64,000 bases of DNA. Origin: Desulfosudis oleivorans. Its GTDB lineage: Bacteria > Desulfobacterota > Desulfobacteria > Desulfobacterales > SURF-7. Every line of letters begins with the position of its first letter. Within the stretch, counting starts at the first letter, position 1. Positions 16,980 to 24,428 of the stretch are shown one piece after another. The notes under the pieces were generated by a model. That model saw only the letters and a list, made by a program, of their open reading frames with translations. It was not told the origin of the DNA and searched no databases. The position numbers and the translations under genes were made by a program. Where the stretch lies: positions 62,001-126,000 of the forward strand of contig DYJD01000013.1 in NCBI GenBank assembly GCA_020723325.1. The letters are read 5' to 3'.

Positions 16980-17002
16980 ATATACTGTACGGAACAGTAT
17001 AT
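16980..17002. promoter_or_regulatory. TetR operator 1 (own promoter)
   Basis: Inverted repeat ATATACTGT / ACAGTATAT with a 5-base spacer, 88 bases upstream of the tetR start. It shares TACTGTACGG-W-ACAGTATATT with the site at 17801, one mismatch in 21 bases. Confidence 0.75.
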
Positions 17003-17089
17003 TCTAAAATGGACGATAGGCGAACATAATGCCTTCGAACGTGAATATGTATCGCCATGCAACTGTAGACCCATATCCCGAGGGAAATT

Positions 17090-17722
17090 ATGATGAGAAA
17101 CAGAACAGGAAATACAAAGCGCCCCTATCTGCTATCAGAGCAGAGACGTCAGACAATCATCGATGCCGCCCATTCTCTTTTTTTGTCCAAGGGCTACGCG
17201 GCAGTATCGCTTGATGAGATCGTCCGCGCTTCAGGCGGATCGAAATCCGCCATCTACCAATTGTTCGGCGGCAAGAAAGGGCTCCTGGCGGCGGTGACCG
17301 AGTCGTTGGCGGCAAAAATGCTTTCGGAGATGGATATCAACCGTAACGGCGGGATGAGCGTTAGGGACTCTCTTTTCGCTATGGGTCTTAAGCTGATCCG
17401 TCTGATTTTGTCTGATGAAGCCATCACCCAGTACCGCTTGGCAATCAACAACCTGACTGTGGACCCCAGCCTCTCGCGGCTATGGTATTCGCACGGCCCG
17501 GAAGCCACCTTCCGCGGATTCGCGCAGTACCTAAAAAAAGAAGTCAATGCCGGGCGGCTGCGGATTAAAGACTGTCAGCGGGCCGCGGACATGTTCCTTG
17601 GAATGCTGATCTGCAAGAACAATATCGCCATGTCCATCGGCGAAGACGCTCCCACACCGAAACAAATAAAGCTGATCGTTTCCGAGGCAGTGGACATCTT
17701 CCTCAGCGCTTACGGCACCTGA
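17090..17722 (+). CDS. TetR/AcrR family transcriptional repressor
   Basis: A 210-residue regulator with an N-terminal TetR HTH (about residues 20-66: RQTIIDAAHSLFLSKGYAAVSLDEIVRASGGSK in two parts, then YQLFGGKKGLL) and a C-terminal ligand domain of the TetR_C AefR-like type. GAGGG lies 8 bases upstream of ATG. Matching operators in front of this gene and in front of the next operon make autoregulation and control of the downstream pair likely. The ligand is unknown. Confidence 0.88.
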   Translation: MMRNRTGNTKRPYLLSEQRRQTIIDAAHSLFLSKGYAAVSLDEIVRASGGSKSAIYQLFGGKKGLLAAVTESLAAKMLSEMDINRNGGMSVRDSLFAMGLKLIRLILSDEAITQYRLAINNLTVDPSLSRLWYSHGPEATFRGFAQYLKKEVNAGRLRIKDCQRAADMFLGMLICKNNIAMSIGEDAPTPKQIKLIVSEAVDIFLSAYGT

Positions 17723-17787
17723 ACCACACCCCTCTGTTGCGCATGCCTGATTGTGGCATCGAATCTGGTTACAAAAACAAATAAAGC

Positions 17788-17821
17788 TTGACAAGAAATG
17801 TACTGTACGGTACAGTATATT
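17788..17821 (+). promoter_or_regulatory. Promoter overlapped by TetR operator 2
   Basis: TTGACA (17788-17793) is followed at 17-base spacing by TACAGT. A 17-base perfect palindrome TACTGTACGGTACAGTA (17801-17817) fills the spacer and -10. Repressor binding here would block polymerase directly. It controls the membrane protein and methyltransferase genes that follow. Confidence 0.72.
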
Positions 17822-17920
17822 ACGAGGCAAACAAGGGGCGAACACAAAACCCCGAACGTGGGCATGTTTCAGCGTGTAAATGAAGGGTCATATAATGGAA
17901 TGATGAAAGGGAGGATTGTT

Positions 17921-18376
17921 ATGAATAACAAGAACAAATTTAGGCTATACTTTTTAGGTGTCATTCAGTTTTTCATTGGCATTACTGCCATTGCCGGTGG
18001 GATAAGACTAATCTCAAATCCTAATGGTTTGCCGGACTTTCCTATAGAGTGGTTAATTAATTCGCCTTTCACAAATTATTTTTTTCCCGGTCTAGTTCTG
18101 CTGATCATTATAGGATTTGGTTATGTTGCGTCCGGCACGGCGACCTTTTTGCGTAAGGGATATTCCGGCAGTATGGCTTCCCTGTTGGGTCTATGCTTAA
18201 TTGTCTATATGACAGTGGAAGTATGGTTTGTTGGTCTGCGAAATTTTTTACAACCATTGTATTTCATTCTTGGTGTCATTGTTTTTGCCCTTGGATCGAA
18301 CCTGATAAAATCAGCCAAAAAACCTTTTGGGATAGAGACTGGATCCCCACCGAATAATATTCCGGTAAAAATTTAG
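17921..18376 (+). CDS. Small four-helix membrane protein, TetR-controlled
   Basis: A 151-residue protein with four hydrophobic segments (about residues 8-28, 50-70, 80-100, 105-125) and a short polar C-terminus. I do not recognise the family. The start is the ATG at 17921 with GGGAGG 7 bases upstream; upstream codons in the frame cross the operator. It is followed 51 bases later by a methyltransferase gene, probably in the same transcript. The TetR context suggests a response to a small hydrophobic compound. Confidence 0.7.
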   Translation: MNNKNKFRLYFLGVIQFFIGITAIAGGIRLISNPNGLPDFPIEWLINSPFTNYFFPGLVLLIIIGFGYVASGTATFLRKGYSGSMASLLGLCLIVYMTVEVWFVGLRNFLQPLYFILGVIVFALGSNLIKSAKKPFGIETGSPPNNIPVKI

Positions 18377-18427
18377 GGCTGTGCCCGGAGGCATGGCAAC
18401 GATTATGTAGACAGAACTGGAGGGAAA

Positions 18428-19240
18428 ATGGCAAAAACATTCGGAACAACAACGGTAAGACTTATCAATAACGACCTATATGAAAAGGACGGAGAGCGAT
18501 GGTGGCAGGAGGACCGCTCTTTTTACACACTAAGGGTTTCGGTCAACCCTGTCAGACTGAGTTTTGCCCGGAAGTATCTACAATTGCCACAGGCCGATGA
18601 TTCAGGACAGTGGAAAGCCCTTGAGGTAGGTTGCGGCGGCGGACTTCTAACCGAAGAGATTGCCAAGATGGGGTTTCTTACAACCGGCATTGACCCAGCC
18701 GAAACATCCATAAGGACCGCCAGAACCCATGCGAAGGACAGTGGGCTGTCTATCCAGTATGACAAAGGCGGAGGAGAACACCTGCCCTATCCCGACAATG
18801 AATTTGATGTGGTGTTCTGTTGCGATGTGCTTGAACACGTCAAAGATGTGGGGAAGGTGGTTTCCGAAATATCAAGGGTGTTGCGGCCAGGAGGCTCTTT
18901 CATCTTCGATACGTTCAACCGAACGTTTATCAGCAAACTCGTGTCCATCAAGCTCTGGCAGGAATGGAAACGGTGGGCATTTATGGAACCAGACACCCAT
19001 GTCTGGGAGATGTTCATTACACCAGGCGAGATGAAAAAAATCTTGGAGCGGAACAATCTCGACTTGAGGAGCATATCCGGGGCCAAACCGAATATACCCA
19101 TCATCGCGCTGCTGAGGCATCTGCGAAAGCGGGCGAAGGGAGTATGGACTTTCAAAAAGTTAGGAGACAGCTTCCACTTGGTAGAGGCAAAGGATATGAG
19201 CATAATGTACCTGGGTTTTGCGGTCAAAGGGCACCCCTGA
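18428..19240 (+). CDS. SAM-dependent methyltransferase, UbiG-like
   Basis: A 270-residue class I methyltransferase. Motif I is LEVGCGGGLLTEEIA (about residues 65-79), the acidic motif II lies in GIDPAETS, and motif post-I in FDVVFCCDVLEHV. The N-terminus (INNDLYEKDGERWW) matches UbiG-type O-methyltransferases. In an anaerobe the substrate may be a quinone precursor or another phenol; this is not decided by sequence. The ATG has GGAGGG upstream. It is likely co-transcribed with 17921-18376 under the TetR repressor. Confidence 0.82.
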   Translation: MAKTFGTTTVRLINNDLYEKDGERWWQEDRSFYTLRVSVNPVRLSFARKYLQLPQADDSGQWKALEVGCGGGLLTEEIAKMGFLTTGIDPAETSIRTARTHAKDSGLSIQYDKGGGEHLPYPDNEFDVVFCCDVLEHVKDVGKVVSEISRVLRPGGSFIFDTFNRTFISKLVSIKLWQEWKRWAFMEPDTHVWEMFITPGEMKKILERNNLDLRSISGAKPNIPIIALLRHLRKRAKGVWTFKKLGDSFHLVEAKDMSIMYLGFAVKGHP

Positions 19241-19272
19241 ATGCATTGAACTATTTTTACTATCAATACTGT

Positions 19273-21456
19273 CTATATTTTGTAATATTTCATCGAATCA
19301 ATCAATGATTTAAGCATTCTCCATAGGTATTCATTATTTTCAACCTGATAATTTTCGACTATTTTTTTGAATTCTGAAAAATGCGGCTGAAAAAAAGGTT
19401 TGAAAATGTTTTGAAATTCTTCGCTGATGCTTTTGTAATTAGTAAAAGGCGGGAAAAACCATTTATACGATTTTTCACCATACATTACTACTAAATCATG
19501 TGCGGTCTTAATTCCTATTTTAGTCTTTGAATGCTCCAGCAGATATTTTTTAAGACTCGACCAGTCGTTTTTTTTTATGAAATAATCGCTAACCGATTCT
19601 ATAACGTAGCACAGATGATTTTCTATTATCATATCAGCTTGTCGGTTCAGGCGGGCAAGCAGGTTCTGGATAAGGTCTTCATACCTGTAACCAAGTTCAG
19701 CCGACTCCCCCCGCAAGTTGATTTCCTTGAGAAGCGCCTTTAGGCATACCAGGTTGATGCGTTGAAATTGGTGAGTAATCGATGGGCCGCCGACAAAAGC
19801 ATCCTCTGTGTCAATGGAATGAAATTGGTAGTAATAGGTTCCGCAATTAAAGCACTTGAGAATACGGTGGGTCTTGTCGCAATAACGATCCGGGTGTGTA
19901 TAATCGGAATACACCTCGTTTAAGCCATAAAAATTCTCCACCTGCTCGGTTCTGCCTAAGTCTTTTCGATCTGGCAGATAATGGCAAATCTCGCAATCAA
20001 AAATGGAAAAATATACTTCTGCGGGCCGCCGCATTCTGACAAGCCGCTCTTTTCCCCCAAATGATTCCAATAATTCGATTAATCTACGACTACCGTTAGT
20101 TTTGGCCAAGGTTAGTGCGGTAACGCCTTTTTCTTTGTCGATTTCATCGGTAGGCGAACCGTGCTCAAGAAGATATTGGGCAGTATCGAAGTGCCCCCCA
20201 ATACAGGCCTGCATCAAGGCATTCCAGTTAAGGTTGTTACGTTCATTGATATGAGCGCCATGTTCCAGCAAAGTTTTCACAATGATCGTGTGGCCATTGT
20301 ATGCCGCGTGCAACAAGGCGGTATTCCCGCGCCAATCAATCGCTTTGATTTCAGCCCCATGCTCCAATAAAAAATCGACCGCTTTTGATTGACCATGATA
20401 GGCCGCTTTAATCAATGGGGTTTCATTGCCGTTTGTATTCCTGTCATCGATTGGATAACCGGCTTTGAACAGGATTTTCAACATTTGCAGATCGCCGTTT
20501 TGGGCGGCGCTGGCCATGGCCCCCGAGCTGTCTGCCTTTTTATTATCTATTTTAGTCAGGATTGCTTTGACAAAATTATGATCGCCTTTATCGGAAGCGT
20601 ACTCGAGCAAACTGAAACCGAATTTGTTCTTGGATAGCGGATCAGCGCCTAATGTGAACAGCAGCTTTACGGTTTCCATTTTGTTCTGCGACATGGCTTT
20701 GAGTATGGGCGTATTGCCATGTGGTGCCTCGGCTTCCATGTCAGCGCCCCTCTTGACCAACAACTCGGCGATTTTGGTTCGCCCACAGAAAGCAGCCCAA
20801 TGCAATACCGTATCGTACTGTTTGCATTTTGAATTCGGACTGATCCCACTGTCAAGAAGAACACGGGCGACCTCAGGATCATCCCATTTCTGGGTAATCA
20901 ACTCGAACAATGCATTCTCACCGGCTGCGTTCTTTGCGTGTATATCAGCACCATGATCGATCAGAAACCGAACCATTTCCGCGGAAGCAGCACTGGAAGC
21001 TGCGTAAATAAGCGGTGTCCGCTTGTAGGCGCCTGGTCGGTTCACATCTGCTTTATGTTCTACCAGTAGTTTTAGAGCCCCGAATTGGTTGAACATAGCA
21101 GCATAATGCAAGGGGCCGTCGCTGCCTTTTTGATACTTTTCCGGATTGGCACCATATCTAAGCAGGAGTTCGACCAATCTGTCAACCGGTGGCGAGCCAT
21201 AAGCATCACATGCCAATTTCAGCGGTGTTTCTGATTTTGGGCCGGCGTTATCAACATTGGCACCAGCATCGAGCAATAATTTCGCGCATTCGTAATATTG
21301 GCGACAACAGGCCAGGCCCAGTGGGGTATGGCCGTCGCCAAAATTTTCTTTGCTATTCGGGTTGGCCCCTGACTCTAAAGCAACTTTTAGTTTTTCAAAG
21401 TCATTCCTCCCAATCGCCTCAAACATCAAAATATCTTGATGGTCCTTGGGTGCCAT
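19273..21456 (-). CDS. Ankyrin-repeat protein with C-terminal zinc-ribbon-like domain
   Basis: A 727-residue protein. About 14 ankyrin repeats fill residues 1-470 (such as TPLIKAAYHGQSKAVDFLLE and TALLHAAYNGHTIIVKTLL). The C-terminal 250 residues are unfamiliar but carry paired cysteines (CEIC near 485, CDK and CFNC near 525-540) like a split zinc ribbon, followed by helices. There is no signal peptide or membrane segment. The start at 21456 (MAPKDHQD) has AAAGGCGGT upstream; a longer frame from 21540 adds a low-complexity basic leader. It is convergent with the methyltransferase gene. Function unknown; protein binding by the repeats is inferred. Confidence 0.78.
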   Translation of the reverse strand: MAPKDHQDILMFEAIGRNDFEKLKVALESGANPNSKENFGDGHTPLGLACCRQYYECAKLLLDAGANVDNAGPKSETPLKLACDAYGSPPVDRLVELLLRYGANPEKYQKGSDGPLHYAAMFNQFGALKLLVEHKADVNRPGAYKRTPLIYAASSAASAEMVRFLIDHGADIHAKNAAGENALFELITQKWDDPEVARVLLDSGISPNSKCKQYDTVLHWAAFCGRTKIAELLVKRGADMEAEAPHGNTPILKAMSQNKMETVKLLFTLGADPLSKNKFGFSLLEYASDKGDHNFVKAILTKIDNKKADSSGAMASAAQNGDLQMLKILFKAGYPIDDRNTNGNETPLIKAAYHGQSKAVDFLLEHGAEIKAIDWRGNTALLHAAYNGHTIIVKTLLEHGAHINERNNLNWNALMQACIGGHFDTAQYLLEHGSPTDEIDKEKGVTALTLAKTNGSRRLIELLESFGGKERLVRMRRPAEVYFSIFDCEICHYLPDRKDLGRTEQVENFYGLNEVYSDYTHPDRYCDKTHRILKCFNCGTYYYQFHSIDTEDAFVGGPSITHQFQRINLVCLKALLKEINLRGESAELGYRYEDLIQNLLARLNRQADMIIENHLCYVIESVSDYFIKKNDWSSLKKYLLEHSKTKIGIKTAHDLVVMYGEKSYKWFFPPFTNYKSISEEFQNIFKPFFQPHFSEFKKIVENYQVENNEYLWRMLKSLIDSMKYYKI

Positions 21457-21540
21457 ATCACCGCCTTTGGATCCTTTTTTGGCACTCCTGTGCCGGTTTC
21501 CTACATCATCCCTATCTCGAACTGACCATCGCCGAACCAA

Positions 21541-22049
21541 CCTATGCTTGTTATTATCCGCTCCAGTGATGCAAAGAAATCGCTACAATTTAAGATTCTT
21601 CATGAGCATTTTTTCAATTACATAACCTGGTTATTTTGTTTGGGCACCCACATTCAATTGATCGTTTTGCAAATGATCTTTATTGATATAGGCAGGATAA
21701 ATGCTTGCTGTTTGAAGGATTGAATCTGTTTTGGGTTTGGTAATTTTGTTGGTCGACTTTACTAATACATTTTATACTAAAATATTCATGGAATCACAAT
21801 ATTATTTTTTGTATCGACTATCCTGCCCGCAGCACAACGGTGCCCGGGATTCTGTCATGGATACGATTTCAACATAGTGATTCCGGATGAACCAGCGGTG
21901 TATCATATCATGTCCAGAAAGGCACTGGATGGATTCCCATTGGGGGATATGGAAAAATATGCGCTGAGCCAATTCGAGTTAATAGGGATTAGGAGCTGAA
22001 TTTTGCCCTTGACTTTTCATCCATTGAAGGGCTATCAGTACCATCGAGA
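21541..22049. other. 500-base gap with a RAYT fragment
   Basis: Mostly AT-rich noncoding DNA without recognisable signals, apart from the transposase fragment at 21859-21999 described separately. Confidence 0.5.
21859..21999 (+). pseudogene. RAYT transposase, N-terminal fragment
   Basis: The frame reads VIPDEPAVYHIMSRKALDGF then PLGDMEKYALSQFE before a stop. This is the N-terminal segment of REP-associated tyrosine transposases (typically VYHVMSRTALDGF, with the conserved H and R). The rest of the gene is gone. It may be the mate of the C-terminal fragment at 16683-16961, in reversed order. Confidence 0.68.
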
Positions 22050-22230
22050 GAAAAGGTTGTTCAGGTGCCCTTTTGGGGTATAATAGGGAAAGCGGTGTGA
22101 AACCGCTGCGGGCCCGCCGCTGTAATCGGGGACGAAAGCTGCAATCAACAACCACTGCCCAAGAAAAATTGGGTGGGAAGGGGCAGCCGATAGGAAGAAC
22201 CGAGAGCCAGAAGACCTGCCTGAATAAGGC
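22050..22230 (+). ncRNA. Cobalamin (B12) riboswitch
   Basis: Diagnostic pieces appear in order: AGGTGCCC near 22063, GGGAAAGCGGTGTGAAACCG and GCTGCGGGCCCGCCGCTGTA in the core, CCACTG-CCC...GGGTGGGAAGG (the B12-box arm region), and GAGAGCCAGAAGACCTGCCT at the 3' end. It is followed 57 bases later by a strong terminator and then by btuB, so ligand binding most likely favours termination. It controls the whole btu operon to 29945. Confidence 0.93.
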
Positions 22231-22286
22231 GCCTCCTTTATGGACAAAAGGACGCGCGAAAGATCTAAACGGATAAAAAATGGGAC

Positions 22287-22324
22287 ATCCCCGGATCGCA
22301 CATAACGGTCCGGGGATTTTTTTT
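22287..22324 (+). terminator. Riboswitch expression-platform terminator
   Basis: Nine-base-pair stem ATCCCCGGA / TCCGGGGAT followed by eight Ts, between the riboswitch aptamer and btuB. It fits attenuation by adenosylcobalamin. Confidence 0.85.
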
Positions 22325-22361
22325 CCCGGATCCGGATATCCATTTGGAGAAGGGAATTGCA

Positions 22362-24419
22362 ATGAATCAGAAGTGGATGATTTTAGGCCTGTTGCTGGTT
22401 TGCCTGCTGCCCATGGGGGCGGCAGCCCAGGAGCCGGAAAAGGAAAAAACCGTTCCAACCCTGGAACCGGTGATCATCACGGCCACCAAAACCGCGGAAC
22501 AACAAAAAGACGTCCCCAACCCGGTGATCGTCAAGGACGAAATGGACATTTCCGCTGCACCGGCCCAGAGCGTGGGCGCGCTCTTGGCCAATGAACCGGG
22601 CATTGATTGGCGCACCCGCGGTAATTACGGCGGGGCTTCAGAGGAAATCCATATGCGCGGCATGGATGGCGACGAAGTCCAGGTCCTGGTGAACGGGGTG
22701 AACATCAACTCCCCCTCCCTGGGCAGGGCCGATCTGGGCGGCCTGCCCCTCAACAACATCGAGCGCATCGAGGTGGTCAAAGGCTCGGGTTCGTTGCTGT
22801 ACGGCTCGGGCGCCATGGCCGGCACGGTGAACATTCTCACCAAACGGCCCCACCGGGAGCGCATGGATCTGTCCGTGGGCACCGGATACGGGAGCCAGGG
22901 TAGCTATGACATCCTGGCCGAACAGGGCATGTATCTCACCGACGCCGTCGGCTATTATCTCACCGCCGCCCGCCGTGAGACCGACGGGTATCGCAACAAT
23001 GCGGATCTGACCCATACGGATGTTTCCTTGAAATTGATCCTGGACAAAGGCGAGAAGCTGGATGTCAGCCTGTATGGGGATTATATTCACCGCGATTTCG
23101 GACGGCCGGGCATTGATCCGCCTTCCCAAGCCCAACCTCAGCATTTTTTCATCAACGGCGTGAAATTCTATGATGATGAATCCGCCAGCCTGCTGGACCA
23201 CAGCGAAACAGAGGATGGACATCTGGTGCTGGAGATCAAGAGCAAGCCCTTGAGCTGGGCCGGCTTGAATGTAAAGACTTACTATACCGACATGCAGAGT
23301 GACGACTATACCCGCTACAACGCCGCCTATTGGCCCAATGATCCCGGCACGGGTATGAAAACCCGCGTGGAAAACACCGTTACCGCCGCCGAAGGCAATC
23401 TGGAAGTAAAACCGCTTACCGGTGCCAGTCTGCTGCTGGGCGGGGACATCAAGGAGTTTGACTGGAAAACCGGCCAGATCAATCTGAATGTTGCCGGTGG
23501 GGATCTGCCGGGGGAGACCACGAACAAAGCCGAGCTCGAGACCAAGGGCATGTATGCCGAAGCCCAATACCGGCCCCATCGCCTGGTCAAACTACTGGCC
23601 GGTATCCGTCAGGAGAATCACGCCACCTTCGGCGCGGAAAACTTGCCGCTATGGGGCCTGATCCTCAACCCCCATGAGCAGACGGCCCTGAAAGTCAGCC
23701 ACGGCAAGCATTTCAAGGCACCCACACCCAATGATCTGTTCTGGCCCGAGGATGATTTTGTGCGCGGCAACCCGGACCTGAAACCCCAGACCGGCTGGCA
23801 TACGGATGTCTCTCTGGAACAGGGTCTTTTGGAAAAAAAATTAACCCTGAGCCTTTCCTATTTCAACTGGAATGTGGATGACAAGATTCAATGGGCGGAA
23901 AATCCCAATTTCCCAGGGCCCTTCGGGAACAAATGGACCCCCACCAATGTCTCCAAAAGCCGGGGCCGGGGCTGGGAAGCCGGGCTGAAATATGATCCCA
24001 TGTATGCCCTGGGCCTGGCTGTCGGATACACCCATACCAATGCCGAGGAAGAGACTCCGGGCTTGACCCGCAAGGCCCAGTATGAACCGGACCACCGCCT
24101 GAAAACCGATCTCGTTTATCGCACCACCTTCGGACTTACGGCGGCAGCCACGGTGCGATATCTGAGCAAAAGGCCTTTCTACCGTTCGGCCCAGGACGGA
24201 GCACCCAGCGATGAATTGGACGGCTATACCACCGTGGACCTAAAACTGGATCAGCGCCTTGGGGAGCATTGGCTGATTGCCCTGCAAGGGGAAAATCTGC
24301 TGGATAGAGATTACGACACCTATATCGGCAATTTCGTGGACGGCGGCGGCAACACCCATTACGGCCCCTTTCCGGGCGCCGGCCGTTCTGTTTTTGCCAT
24401 GGTGACTTATCAATACTAA
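22362..24419 (+). CDS. btuB: TonB-dependent corrinoid receptor (BtuB-like)
   Basis: A 685-residue outer-membrane receptor. The signal peptide ends near AAAQ (about residue 23). A TonB-box-like stretch (EPVIITATK) is followed by the plug domain (NEPGIDWRTRGNYGG, IERIEVVKGSGSLLYG) and a 22-strand barrel whose last residues end in aromatic Y. The ATG at 22362 follows GGAGAAGGG. First gene of a riboswitch-controlled operon with corrinoid ABC genes, which fixes the substrate as cobalamin or cobinamide-type corrinoids by context. Confidence 0.92.
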   Translation: MNQKWMILGLLLVCLLPMGAAAQEPEKEKTVPTLEPVIITATKTAEQQKDVPNPVIVKDEMDISAAPAQSVGALLANEPGIDWRTRGNYGGASEEIHMRGMDGDEVQVLVNGVNINSPSLGRADLGGLPLNNIERIEVVKGSGSLLYGSGAMAGTVNILTKRPHRERMDLSVGTGYGSQGSYDILAEQGMYLTDAVGYYLTAARRETDGYRNNADLTHTDVSLKLILDKGEKLDVSLYGDYIHRDFGRPGIDPPSQAQPQHFFINGVKFYDDESASLLDHSETEDGHLVLEIKSKPLSWAGLNVKTYYTDMQSDDYTRYNAAYWPNDPGTGMKTRVENTVTAAEGNLEVKPLTGASLLLGGDIKEFDWKTGQINLNVAGGDLPGETTNKAELETKGMYAEAQYRPHRLVKLLAGIRQENHATFGAENLPLWGLILNPHEQTALKVSHGKHFKAPTPNDLFWPEDDFVRGNPDLKPQTGWHTDVSLEQGLLEKKLTLSLSYFNWNVDDKIQWAENPNFPGPFGNKWTPTNVSKSRGRGWEAGLKYDPMYALGLAVGYTHTNAEEETPGLTRKAQYEPDHRLKTDLVYRTTFGLTAAATVRYLSKRPFYRSAQDGAPSDELDGYTTVDLKLDQRLGEHWLIALQGENLLDRDYDTYIGNFVDGGGNTHYGPFPGAGRSVFAMVTYQY

Positions 24420-24428
24420 TAAGCAAGC

